64,000 nucleotides of DNA from positions 70,773 to 134,772 of the forward strand of contig CABUJR010000006.1 of assembly GCA_902492015.1 (NCBI GenBank). The letters are read 5' to 3'. How positions within the stretch are numbered: the stretch's first letter is position 1; every line of letters starts with the position of its first letter. The notes beneath the pieces are model-generated. The model saw nothing but the letters and a program-made list of their open reading frames with translations. It was not told where the DNA came from and searched no databases. Source of the stretch: an uncultured Eubacteriales bacterium (lineage in GTDB: Bacteria > Bacillota > Clostridia > TANB77 > CAG-508). This document shows, piece by piece, positions 44,590 through 53,400 of the stretch. The translations under genes were made by a program, and so were the position numbers.

Positions 44590-46539
44590 TTATCTCTTTA
44601 TATACTCACAAATAATGTCTATAATTTTATCATTTCCAATAGAACAATTAAGACATATATCATAATTTTCTTTATCTCCCCATTTTTTATTTGCAATTAT
44701 TTCATAATAAGATGCTCTAGATTTATCTGATTGACTTATATGTTTTTTAGCTTCATTATATGTATCTTTATACATCTCTTTTATTTTGTTAATTCTATAT
44801 TTAATTGGTGCATATAAGAATATTTTTATTAAATTTGGATTATCTTTTAATATGTAATCTGCACACCTTCCTACAATAACACAATCTTCTTTTGATGCAA
44901 TCATTCTTATTGTTTCAGCTTGTTTTATTATAGAATCCTTTTCAGCATCTAGTGACAAATAGAATTTGTATAAATCATCGTCACTATATGTATTATTAAT
45001 TAAAGAGTTATTAATTGCAAATTTCTTAATTTCCTCTTTATCATAGAACTTTAATCCTAATCTTTCAGCTACTTTTCTTGCTATTTCTTTTCCTCCTGTT
45101 CCGTGTTGTCTTGAGATAGATATTACTAATTTTTTATTTACAACCATTTTTGTATCATTTTCTTCTATTATTCCTATTTTTTCTTTATATGTCTTTTTTA
45201 ATATAAATACAGATATTATACAAGTTAAAAATTCAGCTATTGGGAAGGTCCACCAAACTACATTTGTTACATTTTCAGACATTGTAAAGAAATATGAAAT
45301 TGGAAATACAAATACAACTAATCTTAATAAAGATATTATTAAAGGTCTTAAAGCATATCCAAGTGATTGTAATATTCCTTGCACAGCAACAGAAAATCCC
45401 ATAAAAATATATCCGATACTTGCTACTCTTAATGAAATGGTGCAAACTTCAATTATTTCTTTACTTGTGCCTCCTGCTAATGCAAACAGACTTGATAATG
45501 GTTTTGCGAAAATTTCAAATATTATTGTTAATATAAAAGTAACAATTACTGTATCTATAATTCCATATTTGATACAAGCATTTATCCTTGCTTTATTTTT
45601 CATACCATAATTAAATGATAATATTGATATTATAGTATTAGATAATCCAAAAGCAGAAAACAATGCTATTTGCTGTATTTTATAGTAAATTCCAAATGAG
45701 CCAACAAGAATTGTAGGATCTGCTTTTGATAATCCAAGTATTGCATTCATACCTGCCATCATAACTGAAAGTAAGGCTTGCATGATTGCTGCTGAAATTC
45801 CTATCTTGTAAATAGCTTTAATTAAATTAATTTCTGGTTTAATATATTTTAGATTACCATTTATTTCCTTATTTTTAGTATAGTGGAAAAACATCGCTAC
45901 AAATAATGAAATAAATTGTCCTATAACTGTTGCCCAAGCTGCACCAGCTACTCCCATTCCTAGTGGAAATATAAATATGTAGTCTAAAACAATATTTGTT
46001 ACTGCACCTGATATTTGTGCAATAGTAGATAGCAGTGTTTTTCCTGTTGATTGTAGAAATCTTTCATAAACTGTATATCCAATTGAACCTAGTGATAAAC
46101 AAGTACAAATTTTTAAATATGTAGTCCCCATAGATATTACTTCAGCATTTCCACCTGCAAATAATGAAATAAACCATTCAGAACCAAAAGCACCAAATAA
46201 AAAGAACACTATAAAAATACAAATACTTAAAAATACTCCATTTCCTGCTACTTTATTTACTTTTTCTTGATTTTTTTCTCCTAAACTTTTTGATAATAGT
46301 GCATTTAATCCAATGCCAGTTCCAACTCCTATTGCTATAATTAAAATTTGAACGGGAAAAGCAAGTGTTAGAGCTTGGTTTGCAATTCCTCCTTTTTCTC
46401 CCATATTTGCTACAAATATACTATCAACAACATTATATAATGCTTGTAGCACCATAGAGATAATCATTGGCAGTCCCATTTTTAATAATAATTTTTTCAT
46501 TGGTGTTTCTGCCATTTTGTTTTTTTGCGTTTCTTCCAT
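44590..46539 (-). CDS. MATE-family efflux transporter fused to a cytidylate-kinase-like domain
   Basis: 649 residues from the ATG at 46539, eight bases after GGAG. An in-frame GTG at 46548 overlaps that site. Counting from that GTG, residues 15-455 form a 12-segment MATE transporter (MKKLLLKMGLPMIISMVLQ, YNVVDSIFVANMG). From about 472 to the end follows a cytoplasmic cytidylate-kinase-like domain (PF13189 type) with ISISRQHGTGGKEIARKVAE and IVGRCADYIL. Stand-alone MATE proteins have about 450 residues, so this is a true fusion in one frame. The kinase-like domain might sense or modify a nucleotide and gate transport (inferred). A promoter and a terminator-like hairpin lie in the leader. Confidence 0.9.
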   Translation of the reverse strand: MEETQKNKMAETPMKKLLLKMGLPMIISMVLQALYNVVDSIFVANMGEKGGIANQALTLAFPVQILIIAIGVGTGIGLNALLSKSLGEKNQEKVNKVAGNGVFLSICIFIVFFLFGAFGSEWFISLFAGGNAEVISMGTTYLKICTCLSLGSIGYTVYERFLQSTGKTLLSTIAQISGAVTNIVLDYIFIFPLGMGVAGAAWATVIGQFISLFVAMFFHYTKNKEINGNLKYIKPEINLIKAIYKIGISAAIMQALLSVMMAGMNAILGLSKADPTILVGSFGIYYKIQQIALFSAFGLSNTIISILSFNYGMKNKARINACIKYGIIDTVIVTFILTIIFEIFAKPLSSLFALAGGTSKEIIEVCTISLRVASIGYIFMGFSVAVQGILQSLGYALRPLIISLLRLVVFVFPISYFFTMSENVTNVVWWTFPIAEFLTCIISVFILKKTYKEKIGIIEENDTKMVVNKKLVISISRQHGTGGKEIARKVAERLGLKFYDKEEIKKFAINNSLINNTYSDDDLYKFYLSLDAEKDSIIKQAETIRMIASKEDCVIVGRCADYILKDNPNLIKIFLYAPIKYRINKIKEMYKDTYNEAKKHISQSDKSRASYYEIIANKKWGDKENYDICLNCSIGNDKIIDIICEYIKR

Positions 46540-46566
46540 TTTACACACTCCTTCTATATTTTGAGC

Positions 46567-46603
46567 AAAAAAAATAACGTAAGTCCTTTTCTCTGGACTT
46601 ACG
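46567..46603 (-). terminator. Terminator hairpin in the MATE leader, possible attenuator
   Basis: CGTAAGTCC (46578-46586) pairs perfectly with GGACTTACG (46595-46603), followed on the minus strand by TTATTTTTTTT. It lies downstream of the promoter at 46625-46653 and upstream of the MATE ribosome site. It could simply end the antiporter transcript. Confidence 0.8.
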
Positions 46604-46624
46604 CTTTCGCTACTCGATTTTTAT

Positions 46625-46653
46625 ATTATAGCATACAATTTATTTTTTTGTAA
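46625..46653 (-). promoter_or_regulatory. Promoter of the MATE fusion gene
   Basis: On the minus strand TTACAA (46648-46653), a 17-bp spacer and TATAAT (46625-46630). Confidence 0.6.
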
Positions 46654-46781
46654 TACTTTTTTAAATTTTTTTCTAACATATAAATTTATTTTCCTATTCT
46701 TTAAAAAATGATTTCCTGCAAATTCTCATTAACTTTTCTTATCATTTTTATAGATATATGCTAAATTTATATTAGGCATTT

Positions 46782-47739
46782 TTACATAAATAAACTTATC
46801 ATATAAACAGCAAATATGGAAATTAATATCATTCCTTTAGGTCTGGTAATAACATTTTTCTTTGGAATGTAACAAAATAACCAAATTAAAGTTGTAGATG
46901 CACTAAGCAATATTAAATTTACTATAAATTCTTCTGATATTGTAATAGGTGCTATTATTGCTCCAATTCCCAAGATTAAGAATGAATTTAATACACTAGA
47001 GCCAATTAAGTTTCCAACTGCTATATCTGCATCATTACTTATAGAGGCTACGATAGATGTAATCAATTCTGGAAGTGCTGTCCCTATTGCTACTATTGTT
47101 AAACCTATTATTCTTTCAGTTACACCATAAATCTGAGCAATAATTGTAGCATTGTCTACAACCAAATCTCCTCCATACTTTAATAATGCAATTCCTATTA
47201 TAATATAACAAATTTGTAAAAATGTATTCTTTTTATTTGTTTGGGTATTTGGGTTTTTCTTTTCTTTTTTATATTCTTCAACAATCTTTTTTCTATCTAA
47301 TAATATTGGATATAGTAAATATGCTACAAATAGGATTATTAAAACAATTCCCATTTTAAATCCAATAACACCTATTCCGAGCTCCCATTCCTAAAATAAG
47401 CAAAGTAGAAAGTAATGCTATCGGAATATGGAACTTTCTTGTTTCATCTTCAATATGAATTGGTCTTATAATTACCATAAGACCTAAAATTAACAAGAGA
47501 TTACATAAATCACTTCCAATAGAATTTCCTACAATTAAATCATTTGATCCTTGCATAGATGAATTAACAGTAATAATGAGTTCTGGCATTGAAGTACCTA
47601 TTGACACAATTGTTAATCCAATTAAGATTTCTGGAATATGAAATTTTTTTGCAATATTACTAGCGCCTCTAACCAATGCTTCAGCACCAATTATTAATAT
47701 AAGCAGTCCTAAAACAATTATCAAAATATTGAATATCAT
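46782..47739 (-). pseudogene. Na+/Ca2+ antiporter interrupted by a one-base insertion
   Basis: The two frames 47739-47356 and 47354-46782 together encode a calcium/sodium antiporter (CaCA family) of about 318 residues. Both alpha-repeats are present: IGLTIVSIGTSMPELIITV with GNSIGSDLCN in the first half, and IGLTIVAIGTALPELITSI with GNLIGSSVLN in the second. Removing the extra base at 47379 joins them as ILGMGAGIGVIGFKMGIVL. Apart from this the gene looks intact. The inserted base sits in the same local sequence (GCT-C-GGAA) as in the VanW-family gene. Confidence 0.88.
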
Positions 47740-47785
47740 TTTTTCACCCTTGTTTTTCTATTCAATTTATTCTTTTGAATATTTT

Positions 47786-48268
47786 CTATTTATTTTTGTT
47801 ACTATCTGCCCATGATCTTAATTCACTTTCACTTACAGAAGCAGAGAATTTTTTTCCTTCTAGCACTGTTGCATTTGGGGCACTTGTTTTTAAATCATTA
47901 GAAGTATTACCCATACCACTTCCTCCTGACGTAGCAAATGGTATTATAGTTTTTCCTTCCAAATTGTAGCTTTCCAAAAATGTATTTATTATTGTTGGTG
48001 CTGTGTACCACCAAATTGGAAATCCTACATATATTGTGTCATATTGATCTATATTATTCACTTTTTCCTTTATTGCTGGTCTTGAAGAATCATCTTTCAT
48101 TTCAATAGAACTTCTACTGTTTTTATCCATCCAATTTAAATCTGCATTTGTATATGGCTCTTCTGGTATTATTTCATATAAATCTGCTCCAATACAATTA
48201 GCCAAATTTTCTGCTAATTTTTTTGTTGTTCCAGTTGCACTAAAATATGCTACTAACTTATTACTCAT
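47786..48268 (-). CDS. Flavodoxin-family protein
   Basis: 160 residues from the ATG at 48268 after AGGAGGG. A longer in-frame start would overlap that site. The FMN phosphate loop is SATGTTKKLAENLA (about 9-22), with GFPIWWYTAPTIINTFLE as the second flavin-contact region and FATSGGSGMGNT as the third. This places it in the Flavodoxin_4 group of small redox proteins, which use FMN to shuttle electrons or reduce quinone-like compounds. The left 86-bp repeat lies right upstream, where the promoter would be. Confidence 0.9.
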   Translation of the reverse strand: MSNKLVAYFSATGTTKKLAENLANCIGADLYEIIPEEPYTNADLNWMDKNSRSSIEMKDDSSRPAIKEKVNNIDQYDTIYVGFPIWWYTAPTIINTFLESYNLEGKTIIPFATSGGSGMGNTSNDLKTSAPNATVLEGKKFSASVSESELRSWADSNKNK

Positions 48269-48306
48269 GATTGTCCCTCCTAAAATTTGTAATATAGTTT
48301 TCAGCA

Positions 48307-48392
48307 TTTGACATCCAAAATTTCATTTTTCACTGTCAAATGGATGTCAAAATGCTATTTTTACTATATTTTTTATATTTATATATCACTTG
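48307..48392 (+). repeat. 86-bp direct repeat, left copy (possible attL)
   Basis: It matches 56755-56840 at 81 of 86 positions without gaps. It contains an 11-bp perfect inverted repeat TTTGACATCCA/TGGATGTCAAA. Confidence 0.9.
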
Positions 48393-48505
48393 AAAATAAT
48401 AAATTATACTTCCTCAATATAACATGTCAGTTGTTTTTTGTCAAATCGATATTATAATAGGATATTCTGTAATAATCTTCAAATTTCCTATAATATCAAA
48501 AGAAT

Positions 48506-49696
48506 TTACATAGCATTATTAATTATTTGATTAATTAAATCTTTATTAGATTCATACTCTTCTTCATATTTTTTGGGATTTAATACCATAATAATTAAAT
48601 TTTCATTTTCAAATTTTTCTAAATATTGTGTTTCTTCTATATTAAATGTGCATATATCATTTCCTAATATGCAATAATAATAAATATTATAATCTAAAAT
48701 TATACATTTATCACCCGATATTAGAGCATTTAATTTTTGAGATATTTCATTGTTGGAATTATCATTAATTATTAAATAACCATCATTATTTATTTTATAT
48801 TCAGAATTAGTTGTATTATTTATTAAATTTAATATTTTTTCTCTTCCTTTCTCCGAAATATATATACCATTTTTTATTACAATTTGATTAATGGTATTAT
48901 TAACTTCTTCTTCATTATATTGAGTTTCAAATTCCCCTACACAATTTAAAATACCATACATAATACTTTTCATTTTCTCATCTAGTTCTCTTTTTCTCAT
49001 TTCAATATCTATAGTTTCTGTTGCTATTTGTGTTGCTTCTGTAGTTGATTGTGATTGATCCTTTAAATTTGTCGAATTCTCATTATATTCTGATAAGCTA
49101 TCTTTTTCATCATTTAATATAGAATACATAATTAAACTAAATGCAATTATTGTTACTAATATGCTTATTATTATCATATTTCTTCTGTGTTCAATTTTAT
49201 TGTTTTCTATATTTACAATATTTAAATATCCTATAAAAATAAGTATTAAACTTATAATTAAAAATTTTATAATACTACTAATAGTTCCTAACATATCAAC
49301 GTTCCTAGTTATGGTTCCTAATGTATTGTATTCATATTCTTTTTCAAATTTATGCATTTTTATAATACATATATAATTATTATTATCGTATTCTTTTCTA
49401 GCTTTAAGTGTCATTTCAGGAGAGTAAAAATATTCACTATAATTTAATTTATTCTTTTCATATTCTTCTTTAGATATTTTAAATATTAATTCTCTATAGC
49501 CATCAGGTATTTGATGCTCACTTATTAATTCCAAACTGTTAGTATATGCTTTATCTAATTCTAACCAATTTACAATTTGTTCTTTCGTAGGCTCAGAAAT
49601 AAATTTAAGATTATTTTGATAGTACCAATAATCTAATAATAAAGTAAAGATAATACTAATGATAGCAATAATATTAGGAACAATAATTCTTTTCAT
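48506..49696 (-). CDS. Three-segment membrane protein with a C-terminal copy of the novel domain
   Basis: 396 residues, no known family. Membrane segments lie at about 5-23, 141-160 and 172-194, with a 115-residue outside loop after the first. Residues about 240-380 form a domain related to the two N-terminal domains of the 1465-residue peptidase encoded upstream in the operon. Shared segments are NGIYISEKGREKIL, YKINNDGYLI, DKCIILDYNIYY and LIIMVLNPKKY. It is the third gene of that operon. A shorter paralogue lies at 42571-43272. It could be the membrane receptor or partner of the peptidase (inferred). Confidence 0.75.
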   Translation of the reverse strand: MKRIIVPNIIAIISIIFTLLLDYWYYQNNLKFISEPTKEQIVNWLELDKAYTNSLELISEHQIPDGYRELIFKISKEEYEKNKLNYSEYFYSPEMTLKARKEYDNNNYICIIKMHKFEKEYEYNTLGTITRNVDMLGTISSIIKFLIISLILIFIGYLNIVNIENNKIEHRRNMIIISILVTIIAFSLIMYSILNDEKDSLSEYNENSTNLKDQSQSTTEATQIATETIDIEMRKRELDEKMKSIMYGILNCVGEFETQYNEEEVNNTINQIVIKNGIYISEKGREKILNLINNTTNSEYKINNDGYLIINDNSNNEISQKLNALISGDKCIILDYNIYYYCILGNDICTFNIEETQYLEKFENENLIIMVLNPKKYEEEYESNKDLINQIINNAM

Positions 49697-49732
49697 CTTT
49701 TCTCCTATTCTATGTTTAATTTATAATAATAT

Positions 49733-50455
49733 TTATAAATTATTCACATTATAATTTTCTTTTATCAATTCCATATATAAATTTTTTATTTCAAAATATT
49801 TTGCTGAAAGATCTTCTAAGTATTTTAGTTTTTCTTCTTCAGAAGGATTTTCATTTTCTTCAAATTTATTCTGAATAGTTGTATATTCAGTCATTTTTTG
49901 TTGCAACTCTTTATTATTAATTGATAATTTGTTACTTGTTATTTCATCTTGTATTTTATTTTCTAATTCTGACTTATAAGAGATATTTGTAAGATAAGTT
50001 TCTATTTCTTTTTTTAATATCTCTTTATCTTCTCCACTGTTAGCATACTTCAAAACTTCTTCAGAATTAGATAACCCTTTGATTTCCTTAGTATCTTCAT
50101 CTGAAAGTTGAATTCCCATGTTTCTAGCTTCTGTTGCATATATTGTATATTCTATAGCTTTTTCTTTAGATTCATTCGTATTTTCTATCATTCCTATAGT
50201 ATCTATATATGACTGTGTAATTTCTATTTCATTTCCTTTACTATCATTTATCTTTATAACTACATTATTAGTTGAATTTTTTTCTAAATGCTCTGCTAAT
50301 TCCTGTATCTGTTTTTCACTTTCATTTAATTGCTCTATAGATTTTTCTTCTGTTGATAATTCATTACTGTTAAAATGTGCTCTATAAATAGCTATTAGTA
50401 TCATTATTATACATAAGATTATTATTATAATTATTAATAGTTTCTTTTTTTTCAT
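49733..50455 (-). CDS. Membrane-anchored or secreted helical protein
   Basis: 240 residues. A signal or anchor segment (about 5-23) is followed by an all-helical charged region. The middle (NEIEITQSYIDTIGMIENTNESKEKAIEYTIYATEARNMGIQ, given only by position at about 75-116) resembles the N-terminal chaperone part of SurA/PrsA-like proteins, but the isomerase domain is missing. It is 20 bases after the giant peptidase gene and 36 before the membrane protein, so it is the middle gene of the operon. It may assist folding or inhibit the peptidase. I cannot assign a family. Confidence 0.6.
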   Translation of the reverse strand: MKKKKLLIIIIIILCIIMILIAIYRAHFNSNELSTEEKSIEQLNESEKQIQELAEHLEKNSTNNVVIKINDSKGNEIEITQSYIDTIGMIENTNESKEKAIEYTIYATEARNMGIQLSDEDTKEIKGLSNSEEVLKYANSGEDKEILKKEIETYLTNISYKSELENKIQDEITSNKLSINNKELQQKMTEYTTIQNKFEENENPSEEEKLKYLEDLSAKYFEIKNLYMELIKENYNVNNL

Positions 50456-50475
50456 ATATATCCCTTTCTTGATAA

Positions 50476-53400
50476 TTAAAAATATAATTCAAATCCTTTG
50501 TCATATCCTTCAATATAATAAAATCTTGCCATACCTGCATAATGTAAATCTGAGAAAGCACTTGTTGCTAAATCTTCTTCATCAAAATTCCCACCTTTTT
50601 GAAAAGCATCTATTATATCACTTAAATCTTCTATTTTATCAAAATCATAATAATCTCTTACATAGCATTTTCCAACAGCTACATATCCGTTTCCTGACTT
50701 ATAGCAACTTCCTTCTACGCTAAAATGATAACCTCCAAATAATCCAAACCAATCAAGATTTTTTTTTGGCAATGTTACTTCTACTGTATTTACCATGCTA
50801 AAATCTGCTGCTTTATCAACTGTTAAAAGATTTTTAATTGCTGTTTTTGTATGTTCTAAATATTTCTCTCTTATCTCTTTTTGACCTTGACTAATAGAAA
50901 ATATTTCTTCAGCATCGGTTATAATATGTGTTCCACCTTTTTTAGAAAGAAAATGTACTATTCCCTTAGAAGCATGTGGGAATGGAATATTACATAATAT
51001 AGCCAACTCTTGTAAAAATCTTTCTGAACTGCTTAATGAGCTTGCATTAATAATTTTATCTGTGGCAGACATTGTATTATACTTTGAATCTCGTAAAGCA
51101 TATTCATCTTGTTTTGAAAGTCGAGCTCGTGTTATTCCTAATTTAAATACTGCAGTTGTGTCTTCGATTGCAAATTCTTTGGGACCGTATGGATTATCAT
51201 AAGTAATATAATTTTCAGACATCTCTTTATATGTTGCATAAATACTGGTATTATTAAATTCCATTGCATTCCATGTAGCGTCATTTACTGATACATATCC
51301 TGTTATTGCTAATTCATTTATTCGTTGAAATTCTTTAATTGTTAAATATAATTCATCTGTATAAGTTCCATTTATATCTTCATTATAATTATTTATTTTA
51401 TTATATTTACAATATGCTTTTACAGCTTTAACTTGCTCTTCAGAAAGTGTATTTTCATCATCTACAGTAAGCAACGTTAGATAATTAGTAGCAACATAGC
51501 CTTCTTTTCCATCATTTAATCTAACTTTATCCCATGTATATCCATTATTTGTTGCAACATTTTTTCTTATTCTCGTTATAATAGTACCACCTAAAATACT
51601 AGAAACTATTGAATAAGATGTACCAGGACCACTCCTAACATTTAGATTTCCTGTTGTATTTACTTTTACTCTTTCATCTACTTCTGTTCCTCCTTCTGTT
51701 TCATCAACAGGTACACCATTTAGCATATTTCTAATTGCATTAGTTAATTTTCCTGAAAAATCTCTATTAGTAATATCTGCTGCCGAGCTAGGCATTGGTA
51801 ATTCTACTAGACATGATTTAGCACCTATTGATTTTCCCCATGTTTCAAGGTAGCCACTTCCATAAGTAGAAGAATGTCCAAAATTAAATTGATCGCCGAA
51901 ATATTGTGCTATACTTGAATCTCCGTATGTTTGATTTAGCCAACCATGTATATCTAAAATCATTTTTTGCTGATTTCCAATGTTATTACTTATAAAGTTT
52001 TTTAAAGCCTGTGCTTCTGGTGCACCCAATGAATTTGGTCCAGTATAATTTCTTGAAGTATAATATGGTTTAAAATTAGCTGGCCAGCATCTATTCATAT
52101 CGATTCCAGTAGTAACAGTACATCTACCTGGTCCGTTATTTGTATAACCTGATAAAACTCCATCAGGATTAGCATAAGGAATAACATACAAGGTCCAATT
52201 ATTATTAATGCCTGTTGAAGATAAATTACTCATTACTCTATTCACAATATTTATTAATTCGACACCATCATAAGCCCATGCATCTTCCCAACCATGTTGT
52301 TCAAATACTGCAAATGCAACATTATCTCCATCACCAATTTTATAATATTTTAAATCTATTCCATTTCCACTCTTTCCATAAACACCTGGAGTAAAATTAG
52401 AATAAGCAGGTATATTAGGTAAACTTGGAGGATTTGCACCAGTTAAAGAACTTTCTAATACATAACCTCTTTTGGCACCATTTGTTGTACTATACTCTAC
52501 ATAAGCATATCCCCTTTCACTACCAAAGAATGATACTACTTCTTGATTAAATACAGTACCAATATTAGCATTATTATTATTTGGTCCTCCATATACAGTT
52601 AGTTGTTGTGTAGCTTGTCTTAATCCTTGATTTGTTGCTAAATCATTATACATTCCAGGATGGTTATAGTTATATAATTTTGAATAAGACATATATCCTC
52701 TTTTTCTTCCACTAGGAGTATTATATTCAACAAAAGCCCAATCATTTCCTGTATTTTTAGCTAAAACTGTAACGAATTCATTATAATAAGCTCCACCTAA
52801 TTTTACAAAGCTATTATCTGGACCTGCATAAGCTGAATTTGTATCTATGACTCTCGCTACACTCGTTGGATATGATGCACTCTCCAACTGATCTGTATAA
52901 ACATAGCCTCTTTTTGTACCACTTGATGTACTAAATTCAATGTATGATATTCCATAACCTTTATTGGAGTCAGAATATCCATAATCATATAATACAGTTA
53001 CTCCTTCTCCTTGATAAACACTTCCAACTTTCACATATATAGCACTATCGTCGACACTCATTACTTCTAATCCTTGTTTAGGGTATTTTTGCTCTCCTGT
53101 CATTTGTTCTTCATGCACAGAATATCCGTTGTTATTTACAGTTGATACTGGTACAAAACCGGATTTTTGTTGTGAGTTTCCTGTAACCATATATTGTATA
53201 TGATACCAACCAGCTTGTTGTCCTAGTAAATATACCATTTCTCCATTACTTACACTACCAACTTTAAAGTAGTTACTTGAATCTGGTCCTGCATATACAT
53301 TTTGTGCTGATTTCATATTTCCAGGTTTACTTGTATCTGATCTTGTTTTAGGATTTTTATTAAATGATAACTCTCCTGTTATTACTTTTTCCTGTACATT

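Noticed and set aside
46567..46630. Guanidine (mini-ykkC) or fluoride riboswitch before the MATE gene
   Set aside because: No paired ACGR loops and no conserved fluoride-aptamer segments are present. The leader is far too short.
48430..48446. Spo0A box TTTGTCAAA upstream of the flavodoxin gene
   Set aside because: A single short match in AT-rich DNA. It is not placed near the operon expected to be controlled, and chance occurrence is likely.
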